A DNA stretch of 64,000 nt from JAJRZX01 sp964472295. Lineage in GTDB: Bacteria > Desulfobacterota > GWC2-55-46 > JADFVP01. Numbering within the stretch: the stretch's first letter is position 1; every line of letters begins with the position of its first letter. Where the stretch lies: assembly GCA_964472295.1 (NCBI GenBank), contig CAYYJQ010000005.1, forward strand, positions 11,771 to 75,770, read 5' to 3'. Of this stretch, positions 32,591 through 41,687 are shown in pieces. The position numbers were made by a program, and so were the translations under genes. The notes beneath the pieces are model-generated. The model saw nothing but the letters and a program-made list of their open reading frames with translations, was not told the DNA's origin and ran no database searches.

Positions 32591-34135
32591 TTATTCTTTC
32601 TTGAAGAATTCTTCTATTGCCGAGGCCAGCGTTGGAATTGTATAGTCTTCTGGCATTATATCCACTCTGAGGCCTTTTTTCTCCGCTGTATTTGCCGTGA
32701 TGGGTCCTATGCAGGCAATGCGTGTGTTTTTGTTTATGCGTTCAACCTCGTTTTTCTTGAAGAACCTCATGAAGTTCGTAACTGTCGAGGACGATGTAAA
32801 GGTGATTACATCTATCTTGCCTTGAAAGAGTTTTTCTCTCATTTCCGCGGCGTTCTTACGGGGCCGCACGGTACGGTATGCCGGGAGCACGTCTATAATT
32901 CCGCCGAGTTTTCTGATTGTCTCCGGGAGTATCTCCCTTGCTTTGAGCGCGCGGGGCAGTATGAACCTCTTTCCCTTAATGCCCCTTCTGCCAAGGGCCT
33001 CGATTATGGCCTCTGCCACAAATACCGGCGGCGTAAGGTCCACGCGGATATTGAGTTCCTTGATGGCCTCGGCTGTGCGCGGGCCTATGGCGCAGATGCG
33101 GACGCCCTTTAGTTCACGAAGGTCGAGGCCGAGTTTTGTGAGTCTTGCGAAAAAATACTTTACCCCGTTTACGCTCGTGAATATGGCCCAATCATAGGAA
33201 GATAGCCTCTTTATGCCCTGGTCAAGGGGTTTCCAGTCAGTTGGCGGCGCAGTGCGTATTGTGGGGTGGCAGAGGGGTATGGCGCCCTTTTTTTCCAGTA
33301 TCTCCGTAAATTCCCCTGCCTGCCCGGCGGTCCTTGTTACGAGCACGGTGCGGCCAAAGAGCGGCATTGTCTCGAACCAGTTGAAGTCTTCCCTTAATTT
33401 GACAACATCGCCAACAACGGTGATGACCGGGGGTTTTGTGCCCTCTTTTTTCGAGAGTCTTACAATGCTCTCCAGTGTTCCGGTGACCACCTTCTGCTGT
33501 GGAAGGGTTCCCCAGCGTATGAGCGCCACCGGGGTCTCCGCGGGCCAGCCGTTGGCGCGGAGTTTTTTTGTAATGAGCCCCAGGTTCTTCCACCCCATGA
33601 GGAATACAAGCGTGCCGCGCCCCGTGGAGAGACGGTCCCATGCGATGTTCTTCCGTTCTTTAAGGGGGCTCTCCTGCCCGGTGATGAAAGTAACCGACGA
33701 GGCAAGGTCGCGGTGCGTAAGGGGGATACCCGCGTAGGCCGGGGCCCCTATGGCCGATGTTACGCCCGGGATTATCTCGAAGGGAATGCCAGCCCTCGAA
33801 AGGACCTCGGCCTCCTCGGCGCCACGGCCAAATATAAAGGGGTCGCCTCCCTTGAGCCTTACCACCACGCGGCCCTCTTGCGCCCGCTCTATTATGAGGG
33901 CGTTTATCTCGGCCTGAGTTATGGAGCGCTCCGAGCCCTTCTTGCCTACATATATGGTCTCAACGCCTTCTGGCGCGTATTCAAGGAGGCGCGAACTCGC
34001 GAGAAAGTCGTATATAACAGAGCCCGCCCGCCCCAGGGCCCGGGCGCCCTTGATTGTAATGAGCCCCGGGTCGCCGGGACCGGCCCCTACAAGATATACC
34101 TTGCCCCTGCAGGGCGGATTATGATTTTTAGCCAT
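32591..34135 (-). CDS. cobA-hemD: Uroporphyrinogen-III C-methyltransferase / uroporphyrinogen-III synthase fusion
   Basis: 514 residues. Residues about 12-250 are SUMT (CobA): KVYLVGAGPGDPGLIT, YVGKKG, VVRLKGGDPFIFGRGAEEA, PGVTSAIGAPAYAGIPLTHR. Residues about 255-510 are HemD, starting LFGRTVLVTRTAGQAGEF and including DWAIFTSVNGVKYFF, GPRTAEAI and DVITFTSSSTVTNFM. The fusion makes uroporphyrinogen III and methylates it to precorrin-2, feeding siroheme and the Ahb route to heme. First gene of the minus-strand heme group. ATG at 34135. Confidence 0.95.
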   Translation of the reverse strand: MAKNHNPPCRGKVYLVGAGPGDPGLITIKGARALGRAGSVIYDFLASSRLLEYAPEGVETIYVGKKGSERSITQAEINALIIERAQEGRVVVRLKGGDPFIFGRGAEEAEVLSRAGIPFEIIPGVTSAIGAPAYAGIPLTHRDLASSVTFITGQESPLKERKNIAWDRLSTGRGTLVFLMGWKNLGLITKKLRANGWPAETPVALIRWGTLPQQKVVTGTLESIVRLSKKEGTKPPVITVVGDVVKLREDFNWFETMPLFGRTVLVTRTAGQAGEFTEILEKKGAIPLCHPTIRTAPPTDWKPLDQGIKRLSSYDWAIFTSVNGVKYFFARLTKLGLDLRELKGVRICAIGPRTAEAIKELNIRVDLTPPVFVAEAIIEALGRRGIKGKRFILPRALKAREILPETIRKLGGIIDVLPAYRTVRPRKNAAEMREKLFQGKIDVITFTSSSTVTNFMRFFKKNEVERINKNTRIACIGPITANTAEKKGLRVDIMPEDYTIPTLASAIEEFFKKE

Positions 34136-34171
34136 CTTCTATATTTATACCCCATTAGCATTAAAAAAATA

Positions 34172-34180
34172 ATTATATCA
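34172..34180 (-). promoter_or_regulatory. Extended -10 promoter element for cobA-hemD
   Basis: Minus strand TGATATAAT (34180-34172), a perfect TATAAT with the extended TGn, 37 bases before the ATG. The -35 region is AT-rich without a clear TTGACA. Confidence 0.55.
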
Positions 34181-34230
34181 GGATTAGAATAATATTAAAA
34201 AAGTTTTTGCGGCCCGGCAGGGGGCGGAGA

Positions 34231-34239
34231 TGATATAAT
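34231..34239 (+). promoter_or_regulatory. Extended -10 element, candidate promoter for the AddBA-like pair
   Basis: TGATATAAT on the plus strand, divergent from the cobA-hemD promoter about 55 bases away. The start codon is 265 bases downstream, beyond a composite repeat. No matching -35. Confidence 0.4.
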
Positions 34240-34300
34240 GAACAAAAAAAGACGGAAAAGGTGGTTGAGGCGGGCTTGCCCTGCCAAGGAAAAAAGACTA

Positions 34301-34443
34301 CCTTACTTTCTTTTAAAAAAGAAAGTTTTCTGATTGGGCGGCGATGTCCCTCTGGTTTTCTGTGTCATGTCGCATAGCAGGCACACTTTGCCTATAAGAA
34401 AGTAAGATAAAGAAAATTAATGCCAGCGGGCCTGGCCCGCTGG
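34301..34443 (-). repeat. Composite hairpin repeat, core type B, reverse orientation, plus GC palindrome
   Basis: Hairpin 2 (34301-34325), core sharing CAGAGGGACATCGCCGCCCAA (in part) with 54240, leader in reverse to 34420; then arms CCAGCGGGCC/GGCCCGCTGG (34423-34443). It lies in the 371-base gap 34136-34506 between divergent genes. Confidence 0.85.
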
Positions 34444-34506
34444 AAAAAGAAACTAAAGAGAATGCCTGCGGGCTGCGCCCGCTGGAAAGTCCCCGCAAAT
34501 AAAGAG

Positions 34507-37242
34507 ATGATTGACAGGTTAAAGACCATACTTGACGCCCTCTCTTCCGGCGTGCCCGTGCTTACAGTCAACAGCCGCCTCTCCCGCTATCTCCTCACCA
34601 GGTTCGAAGGCGCCGAGGTCACCGCCGGACGCACGCTCTGGAAGACCCCAATGGTCATGCCCCTGTCCTCATGGATAACCTCTCTCTGGCAGGAGACACA
34701 CCCGGCAAAGGCCCTCCTCTCAGAGGCGCGCTCTTTTGCCCTTTGGAAGAAGATTATCCGCTTGGACGCCGCGCTCCAGACAAAGATGATATTCCCCGAG
34801 GGCGCCGCGCGCCTTGCCTTCAAGGCCTATGACCTTATAAAAAAATACAATGTCAGCCTCCCAAAAAGCGACCTATACCTTACGGAAGAGGCACGCGCCT
34901 TCAAGAGGTGGCTCGGTGAGTACTCTGCCGAGATCAAGCGCCTTGGCTTCACGGACGAGGTCTCGCTTCTGGAAGAGGTGAGCGAACTTGTGCGTAATGG
35001 CGGGGGCGTGCTACCTGACAAGATATTTCTTGCGGGTTTTGACGAGGTGACACCTGCCATGGAAGGCCTTATCGCCGCCCTCGGGGGCAGGGGGTGCGGT
35101 GTCGAGTTCTGGCCCCAGAGACCGGGTAGCGCATTGCCAGCCCGGGACAGGAGGATCAGGGCCGACGAGATACGTGAGTACCCTGATATGCGCGCCGAGG
35201 TGCGCGCCTCGGCAAGGTGGGCGCGAAAAGAGGCCAAGGCCAAAAAAAAAGTCGGCGTAATCGTCCCTCAACTCAATAGATACAGGGTCCTTGTAACAAA
35301 CGAGTTCTCCGCCGAACTGGACCCCTTGTCCACCATCCCATGGGAGACGGAAAAAGAGGTCTTCAACATTTCCCTTGGCACGCCCCTTGCCCATGAGCCC
35401 ATAGTGCGCTCGGCCCTTGCGCTCATATCCATTGGCCTTGAAAAAGAAGATGCCCGGGCACTCATTAAATCTCTATCATCACCATATTTCATTACCTGCG
35501 AGGCCGAGGGCCTTGGGGTCTCAAGGCTCGGGGCCGGGGTCACGGAGAAAAAAATCCTGTCCATTGGCCTCACCGGCCTGATGAAAGAGGCCATCGACGC
35601 GAGCCACCCCATGCCGGAGACCTTTACCGGAAGGCTCGCATCGTGGACAAGGTTCCTTGGGGAAAGGGGTAAAAAGACCCGGGTCCCTTCGGAGTGGGCC
35701 GGGTTTTTTGATAATCTCCTAAAGGGCCTGTCGTGGCCATCTCCCAATATTACCCTCACGAGCCGCGAGTACCAGGCCCTCGAGGCATGGCAGGGCCTAC
35801 TCTCCTCTTTCAGTTCACTTGACGACGTAACGGGGAGACTAACGCGAAAAGAGGCCGTGCGAGAACTCCGCGCCATGGCAGGGGAGACCATTCACCAGCC
35901 AGAGTCCGAGGGTGAGCGCCCTGTCGAGGTCCTCGGGCTCCTCGAGGCCGCGGGCATGGACTTTGACGCCCTATGGATACTGGGGGCCCACGAGGACGCC
36001 CTCCCCGGAGAGGCCGCGCCAAACCCCTTCATCCCCCTTGAGATACAGAAAAGCGCGGGCCTGCCGCGCTCAACGCCTGAAAAGACGCTGGAGTTCGCCA
36101 GAACCGCCCTTTCGAGGCTCATTGAGAGTGCGCCCTCTGTGGTGGCGAGCTTTCCCCGCGTCATGGATGGCAAGGAACTTAGGTCAAGTCCGCTCCTTGG
36201 CGCGCCGGGCGGCCTCGCGAAAGACCCCGCGTGCCTTCCAAGTCACAGGCTCAAGGATTCTGTCCATGCCGCCCATGCCGTGGAGGCTGCCACTGACTCC
36301 ATGAAGGTCCCTCTCAGGGAAGAAGAACTGAAGACAATACGCGGCGGCACGGGCATCATAAAGGAACAATCTGCCTGCCCCTTCAGGGCCTTTGCAATCT
36401 ACAGGCTCGGGGCAAGGAGCGCGGCCCCGGCGGGGCCGGGCATCGACGCCATGGAACGGGGCTCCCTCGTGCACGAGGCCCTTCAGAACTTCTGGTCTGA
36501 TGTAAGGGATTCGCGGGGCCTTCACAAGGCCGATGAAGACGGAAGCCTGCCCTCCCTCATAAAAAAAGCCGTGGCCAAGGCCATGGAGAGGTTCGGTAGA
36601 GACGCCAGGACGAGGATACCCGCGAAGATGCTCGAACTCGAGTCCGAACGCCTCGAAGGCCTCCTTAAAGAGTGGATGGGGGTGGAACTCTTGAGGGGCG
36701 AATTTACTGTAGTGGAGATGGAGAAGAAGCAGGATATAAATGTCGGCGGCCTTACCATAGGGGCCCGCCTCGACCGAGTGGACGAGGTTGAAGGCGGCGC
36801 GAAGATAATAATAGACTACAAGACCGGGGTCTGCAAAAAGGACGACTGGCTCCCGGGAAGGCCGCGCGAGCCCCAACTCCTCCTCTATGCCATGGACGGC
36901 GGTTTCAATGCCCTGGCCTTTGCGAGCCTGAGGGTCAAGGGAACCCGTTTTGTGGGCATCGGCGAGGCCGACGAGGTCCTGCCGGGAGTAAAGGGCATAG
37001 GGAGCGACAAAAAATGGAGGCTCAAGATAGAGGGCGTGGAGAACTGGGCCGACCTCAACGAGAGGTGGCGCGCGTCGCTCATCGCCATTGCCGAAGAGTT
37101 CGTAGGGGGCGAGGCCCGCGTGGACCCCAACCCCCTTCTAAAGGACAATGACTTTCCCTGCAAGTACTGCGAACTCGCCATACTCTGCAGGCGGACCGAG
37201 CTTGGGCTCTTTGATGACAATGGAAACAACAATGAAGGCTGA
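34507..37242 (+). CDS. AddB-like PD-(D/E)XK exonuclease with predicted Fe-S cluster
   Basis: 911 residues from ATG 34507 (the open frame before it is repeat-derived). The N-terminal 600 residues resemble an inactivated helicase scaffold: VLTVNSRLSRYLLTRF near the start replaces a Walker A. The C-terminal nuclease has GSLVHEALQNFW (about 651), IGARLDRVDEVEGGAKIIIDYKTG (about 755-775) and EPQLLLYAM. Cysteines in SACPFRAF (about 622) and CKYCELAILC (about 884-893) match the Fe-S ring of AddB/Cas4-type nucleases. With the next gene it should process double-strand breaks. Sequence is distant from classical AddB. Confidence 0.82.
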   Translation: MIDRLKTILDALSSGVPVLTVNSRLSRYLLTRFEGAEVTAGRTLWKTPMVMPLSSWITSLWQETHPAKALLSEARSFALWKKIIRLDAALQTKMIFPEGAARLAFKAYDLIKKYNVSLPKSDLYLTEEARAFKRWLGEYSAEIKRLGFTDEVSLLEEVSELVRNGGGVLPDKIFLAGFDEVTPAMEGLIAALGGRGCGVEFWPQRPGSALPARDRRIRADEIREYPDMRAEVRASARWARKEAKAKKKVGVIVPQLNRYRVLVTNEFSAELDPLSTIPWETEKEVFNISLGTPLAHEPIVRSALALISIGLEKEDARALIKSLSSPYFITCEAEGLGVSRLGAGVTEKKILSIGLTGLMKEAIDASHPMPETFTGRLASWTRFLGERGKKTRVPSEWAGFFDNLLKGLSWPSPNITLTSREYQALEAWQGLLSSFSSLDDVTGRLTRKEAVRELRAMAGETIHQPESEGERPVEVLGLLEAAGMDFDALWILGAHEDALPGEAAPNPFIPLEIQKSAGLPRSTPEKTLEFARTALSRLIESAPSVVASFPRVMDGKELRSSPLLGAPGGLAKDPACLPSHRLKDSVHAAHAVEAATDSMKVPLREEELKTIRGGTGIIKEQSACPFRAFAIYRLGARSAAPAGPGIDAMERGSLVHEALQNFWSDVRDSRGLHKADEDGSLPSLIKKAVAKAMERFGRDARTRIPAKMLELESERLEGLLKEWMGVELLRGEFTVVEMEKKQDINVGGLTIGARLDRVDEVEGGAKIIIDYKTGVCKKDDWLPGRPREPQLLLYAMDGGFNALAFASLRVKGTRFVGIGEADEVLPGVKGIGSDKKWRLKIEGVENWADLNERWRASLIAIAEEFVGGEARVDPNPLLKDNDFPCKYCELAILCRRTELGLFDDNGNNNEG

Positions 37243-40200
37243 GAAGATAAGAGAAGCGCCAGATAGGGACGAACGGCAGAGGGCCCTTGACCCTGCCCGG
37301 TCTTTTATCGTGCAGGCCCCGGCCGGCTCCGGGAAGACAACGCTACTTATTCAGCGGTTTTTAAGGCTCCTTGGCCTTGTAAAGAGGCCTGAAGAGATAC
37401 TTGCCATTACCTTTACGAGAAAGGCCGCCGGGGAGATGCACTGCCGCGTCATGGGGGCGCTTGAGAAGGCCGCTTCCGGCGCGGAACCCCTGGACGACTG
37501 TGAAAAAGAGACGCTGGACCTCGCTGAAGAGGCCCTCAAGAGAGACAGGGCAATGGGCTGGAACATACTCGAGAACCCCTCGCGCCTCAGAGTGCAGACC
37601 ATAGATTCCTTCTCGGCCATGCTTACGCAAAGGACGCCCCTTTTGTCGCGCCTCGGCGCCGAGCCAGCAGTGACCGAACGGCCGCGGCCCCTCTATGAAG
37701 AGGCCGCAAGACGCACCCTTGCCCTCATCGAGGAAGAGGGCGGCCTTGGCGAGGCCGTTATGCAGATACTTCGCTATAACAACAACCATGCAGGGGATTT
37801 CCTCAAAAAAATAGAGGTAATGCTCGCAAAGCGCGACCAATGGCTCCGCCATATCTCGGCCGGTAATACCATGGAGGAACAGGACCTAAGAGATATACTC
37901 GAAGGCGCGCTCCAAAGGCTCGTCGAGGACGTGCTTGCCCATACGGCCCCGCTCTTTCCCGCTGAACATGTCGGCACACTTGTCTCCTCGGCAAGGTATG
38001 CGGCGGAAAACGTAGATGACAGTAGTGAAATCGCCGCGCTTCGCGGCCTAACCGCCCTTCCGCCCGTGGAGGCCGGCCACCTCGGTTCCTGGAAGGCCCT
38101 TGTGGAACTCCTCCTTACAAGGTCCGGCTCATGGCGGAGCCCGAGTACGCGCGGGGTGACAAAGGCCATTGGTTTTCCCCCGGACAGGACTAAAGAGGCC
38201 GTGGAGGCAAAGAAACTCTTCATGGAACTCCTTGGCGCGCTTCAGGATAAGGAGGAACTGCTCTCGGCATTGGCGGAAGTCAGGCGCCTTCCCGGCCCCG
38301 CTTATGACGAAGAAGACTGGAAGACACTCTCTGCCCTCGTGCGCCTCCTGCCCGCGGCTGTTTCGCGCCTTGGGGGGGTCTTCATGGAAGAGGGGGTCCT
38401 TGATTTTCCTGCCGTCTCGCTCGGGGCACTCGGGGCCCTTGGCGGACCCGATTCGCCCTCGGACCTCATGCTCCTCCTGGACAACTCGCTCCAGCATATC
38501 CTTGTGGACGAGTTTCAGGATACGTCGTGGACGCACGCAAGCCTCATAGAGGCCCTTACAGCGGGCTGGGAACGAGGGGAAGGCAGGACGCTCTTTCTTG
38601 TGGGAGACCCCATGCAGTCCATATACCGCTTCCGAGACGCCGATGTGGGGCTCTTTCTTCGCGCCGCGGCTGAAGGCCTTGGTAACGTTAGCCTTGAATA
38701 CATCCGCCTAAAGAGCAACTTCCGCTCTCTTGCACCCATTGTCGAGTGGGTAAACAGGACCATTGGCCCCCTGTTCCCCAGCGTTGAAGACCCGGCGCGC
38801 GGGGCCGTCTCATATGCGGATGCCCTTGCCGTAAAGGACAGGGGAGAGGGCGGAGAGGGCGCGGGCGTTCACATCACCCTTTATGAGGACAGGGACGACG
38901 AGGGCGAGGCAGAAGATGTCCTCAGGATAATAAGGGGCCTGCCCTGGGGGCGTAAAATAGCCGTCCTTGGCCGCGCGCGCACACACCTTCGGGCCATTGT
39001 GGAAAAATTCCGCGCCGGGGGTGTGGATTTTCAGACAAAGGACCTCGAGCCCCTTGGAGAGAGGCCCGTGATAAACGACATCCTCGCCCTTGAACGCGCC
39101 CTTCTTGACCCCATGGACAGGGTGGCCTGGCTCGCCGCGCTCCGAGCGGGATGGTGCGGCCTTGCCACCCCTGACCTCCATGCCCTCTGCCTTGAAGGAG
39201 GGGACGCGCCGCTCTGGGAACTCATGCACAACGATAAAAGGCTAAAAACCCTGTCCAACGACGGCAGGGAACGCCTCCTTCGTTTTAAAGATACCATGGC
39301 AAAGGCCATGGCGCTTCACGGGAGAATAGCGCCGAGGAGGCTCCTCGAGGGGCTCTGGACGGCACTTGGCGGGCCCGCCCTTTATGAAGACAACGACGCC
39401 ATGAGAGAGGCCGAGAGGTTCTTCGAGATTATCGAGGCCCTTGATACTGAAGAGGGGACCATTACCCCGGAGAGACTCAACGAGAGGATAGAAGGCCTCT
39501 ATGCTGAGGGAAGCGCGATGACCGATAACCCAGTGCACGTCATGACCATACACGGCGCAAAGGGCCTTGAGTTCGATTATGTCATACTTCCGGGCCTTGG
39601 CAGGGGTTCAGGGAGAGAGGAGAAAGAAATACTCTACTGGATGGAGCGCGGCGGCGACCTTCTCCTCGCGCCCATGGAAAAAAAGGGGGCAGACAAGGAT
39701 AGCCTTGTATTCCAGTACCTCAAGGGCGTTTATAAAGACCGAGGTAACCTCGAGAAGACGCGCCTCCTATACGTGGCCGCCACAAGGGCCGCAAGGGGAC
39801 TCTATCTCCTTGGCCATATAAAGAAGAAAGAAGGGAAAATAAAGACAGGGGCAGGGTCTTTTCTCCAACTCCTGGACCATGCCCTTGCAGATGATATGGT
39901 CGTGGAAAAAAAAGGGGAGAAAAAAGATGAAGGTATACCCGCGGAAGGTTACCCTCTACGCCGCCTTGGGGCTGAATGGCGCATGCCCGCCCCCTACCCG
40001 CCCTGCGCCGGGGGACCCATCGCCCCCCTTGCCACCCTCGCCCCTTCTGGAACAGGGCCTGAACCCTCTACACCATCGCGCCCTGTCTTTGACTGGGCCG
40101 GAGACGAGGCGCGCCACGTCGGCACCGTGGTACACCGCTATCTATACCGTATTGCCGCCGAGGGGCTCGAAGACTGGAACACCACAAGGGTAAGGGCCGA

Positions 40201-40621
40201 AAAACCCCAAATCAAGGCCATGCTACTAAGCCTTGGCCTGAATAAAGACCAGGCCGTTACCGGCGCCGCCAGGGCCGTGGAAATTGTCTCAAGGGCCCTT
40301 GTCGATGAAAAGGGCCGCTGGATACTCGGTCCCCATAACGAGGCAGGCGCGGAACTTGCCGTCACCGGCCTCCTTGACAATGCCATCCGCAGAGTTGTCA
40401 TGGACAGGACCTTTGTTGACAAGGACGGCGTATACTGGGTCATTGATTACAAGACAGGCGAGCACAGAGGAGGCTCGCTCGAAAGGTTCCTTGCCGAGGA
40501 AAAGAAGCGCTACGCCGCGCAGTTAAATGACTACGCCCGACTCCTTGAGAGGACTTCCAGTGAAAAAATAATCAAAAAAGGACTCTACTACCCGGCCATA
40601 CCCGCATGGATAGAGTGTTAG
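37232..40621 (+). CDS. AddA-like UvrD helicase with C-terminal nuclease
   Basis: 1129 residues from ATG 37232, overlapping the AddB-like gene by 11 bases; ATG 37214 and 37220 are alternatives. SF1 motifs: APAGSGKTTLL (29-39), AITFTRKAAGEM, DEFQDTSW (about 425), LVGDPMQSIYRFRDAD, SNFRS, MTIHGAKGLEFDYVILPG (about 770) and RLLYVAATRA. A Pro-rich linker (about 910-950) precedes the nuclease: GTVVHRYLYRIA, WVIDYKTGEH (about 1070) and AAQLNDYARLL. The pair is expected to unwind and resect DNA ends before RecA loading, in place of RecBCD. Confidence 0.9.
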   Translation: MKAEKIREAPDRDERQRALDPARSFIVQAPAGSGKTTLLIQRFLRLLGLVKRPEEILAITFTRKAAGEMHCRVMGALEKAASGAEPLDDCEKETLDLAEEALKRDRAMGWNILENPSRLRVQTIDSFSAMLTQRTPLLSRLGAEPAVTERPRPLYEEAARRTLALIEEEGGLGEAVMQILRYNNNHAGDFLKKIEVMLAKRDQWLRHISAGNTMEEQDLRDILEGALQRLVEDVLAHTAPLFPAEHVGTLVSSARYAAENVDDSSEIAALRGLTALPPVEAGHLGSWKALVELLLTRSGSWRSPSTRGVTKAIGFPPDRTKEAVEAKKLFMELLGALQDKEELLSALAEVRRLPGPAYDEEDWKTLSALVRLLPAAVSRLGGVFMEEGVLDFPAVSLGALGALGGPDSPSDLMLLLDNSLQHILVDEFQDTSWTHASLIEALTAGWERGEGRTLFLVGDPMQSIYRFRDADVGLFLRAAAEGLGNVSLEYIRLKSNFRSLAPIVEWVNRTIGPLFPSVEDPARGAVSYADALAVKDRGEGGEGAGVHITLYEDRDDEGEAEDVLRIIRGLPWGRKIAVLGRARTHLRAIVEKFRAGGVDFQTKDLEPLGERPVINDILALERALLDPMDRVAWLAALRAGWCGLATPDLHALCLEGGDAPLWELMHNDKRLKTLSNDGRERLLRFKDTMAKAMALHGRIAPRRLLEGLWTALGGPALYEDNDAMREAERFFEIIEALDTEEGTITPERLNERIEGLYAEGSAMTDNPVHVMTIHGAKGLEFDYVILPGLGRGSGREEKEILYWMERGGDLLLAPMEKKGADKDSLVFQYLKGVYKDRGNLEKTRLLYVAATRAARGLYLLGHIKKKEGKIKTGAGSFLQLLDHALADDMVVEKKGEKKDEGIPAEGYPLRRLGAEWRMPAPYPPCAGGPIAPLATLAPSGTGPEPSTPSRPVFDWAGDEARHVGTVVHRYLYRIAAEGLEDWNTTRVRAEKPQIKAMLLSLGLNKDQAVTGAARAVEIVSRALVDEKGRWILGPHNEAGAELAVTGLLDNAIRRVVMDRTFVDKDGVYWVIDYKTGEHRGGSLERFLAEEKKRYAAQLNDYARLLERTSSEKIIKKGLYYPAIPAWIEC

Positions 40622-40662
40622 TAAAGCGGTAATCGCGGGAATCCTCACGGCGTACCGCCCCC

Positions 40663-41445
40663 TCAACCCAGCGTCACGTCAAGGAGCATCATTACCACAA
40701 AACCTATCATCACCCCAAAGGTGGCCTCTTTCTCATAACCCTTTCTGTGAGACTCGGGGATTATCTCGTCGCTTATGACAAAGAGCATGGCCCCCGCGGC
40801 AAAGGCAAGCCCCCAGGGAAGTATGGGCCTCGCCATACTCACCACGCCGGCCCCGATGGCCCCGCCAATGGGCTCCACAAGGCCTGAAGCAAGGGCGATA
40901 AAAAAGGCCTCCGGCCTTGAGTACCGCTCTGTCAGGAGCGCCAGGGCCACCACAAGACCCTCGGGAATATTCTGAAGACCAATGCCCGTTGCCAGCGCCA
41001 CGCCGTTTGAGTAGTTGCCCCCGCCAAAACCCACGCCAACGGCAAGACCCTCGGGAAAGTTATGGAGCGTTATGGCAATAATAAAGAGCCATATGCGCCT
41101 CAGGTTCCGGGGGTCCGCGCCCTCGGGGCCTGATATGAAGTGCTCGTGAGGAGAGTACTTGTCACTTAAAAAGAGAAATATTGCGCCAATGAACATGCCC
41201 CCGGCCACGATTAGGGCCGCGCCAAACTTTCCATCACCATTGGTGGCGGCAAACTCAATGGCCGGGACAATGAGCGAAAAAGATGTTGCCGCGAGCATTA
41301 CCCCCGCGCCAAAACCCATCATCACGTCCTGGGCACGCCGGGAAATCTTGCGCGTGAACATGACCGGTATGGCGCCTATGCCAGTTGCAAGACCCGTAAA
41401 AAGACTCGCCAGGCAACCAAGGTAAAAAACAGGTATATCTTCCAA
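40663..41445 (-). CDS. ZIP family metal transporter
   Basis: 260 residues from TTG 41445 (GGAGGGG upstream), about eight membrane spans. The paired transport motifs are ITLHNFPEGLAVGVGF and GIGLQNIPEGLVVAL. A His/acid loop, SDKYSPHEHFISGPEGADPR, lies between spans 3 and 4. It is closest to the GufA/ZupT type, moving Zn or other divalent cations. The frame is open to 41499, but that part is read from a repeat hairpin and should be dropped. It faces the AddA-like gene tail to tail. Confidence 0.85.
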   Translation of the reverse strand: MEDIPVFYLGCLASLFTGLATGIGAIPVMFTRKISRRAQDVMMGFGAGVMLAATSFSLIVPAIEFAATNGDGKFGAALIVAGGMFIGAIFLFLSDKYSPHEHFISGPEGADPRNLRRIWLFIIAITLHNFPEGLAVGVGFGGGNYSNGVALATGIGLQNIPEGLVVALALLTERYSRPEAFFIALASGLVEPIGGAIGAGVVSMARPILPWGLAFAAGAMLFVISDEIIPESHRKGYEKEATFGVMIGFVVMMLLDVTLG

Positions 41446-41455
41446 GACCCCTCCC

Positions 41456-41652
41456 CCCACTTTCTTTTGGAAAAAAGAAAGTGGGACAAAGAAAACCAAT
41501 AAGAGACGAGGTCAACACCTTTGAAAAAGGCACCGCGTCCCTCAAGCAGGGCGGGCACTGCCCACCAGGAAAGAGAAAGAAGCGGGCAGAGCCCGCATAT
41601 TAAAAGATCCCGCTTTCTTTTAGAAAAAAGAAAGTGGGCAAAGAAAACCAAT
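41456..41652 (-). repeat. Two simple hairpin elements with GC palindromes
   Basis: Hairpin CCCACTTTCTTTT/AAAAGAAAGTGGG (41456-41485), reverse leader to 41500, GGCGGGCACTGCCCACC (41550-41566), GCGGGCAGAGCCCGC (41582-41596), hairpin with CCCGCTTTC/GAAAGTGGG outer stem containing one G-T pair (41609-41638), and reverse leader to 41652. It fills the gap between mnmE and the ZIP gene. Confidence 0.9.
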
Positions 41653-41687
41653 ATCAATACTTGCGAATCAAGATCCAACAAGCCGCC

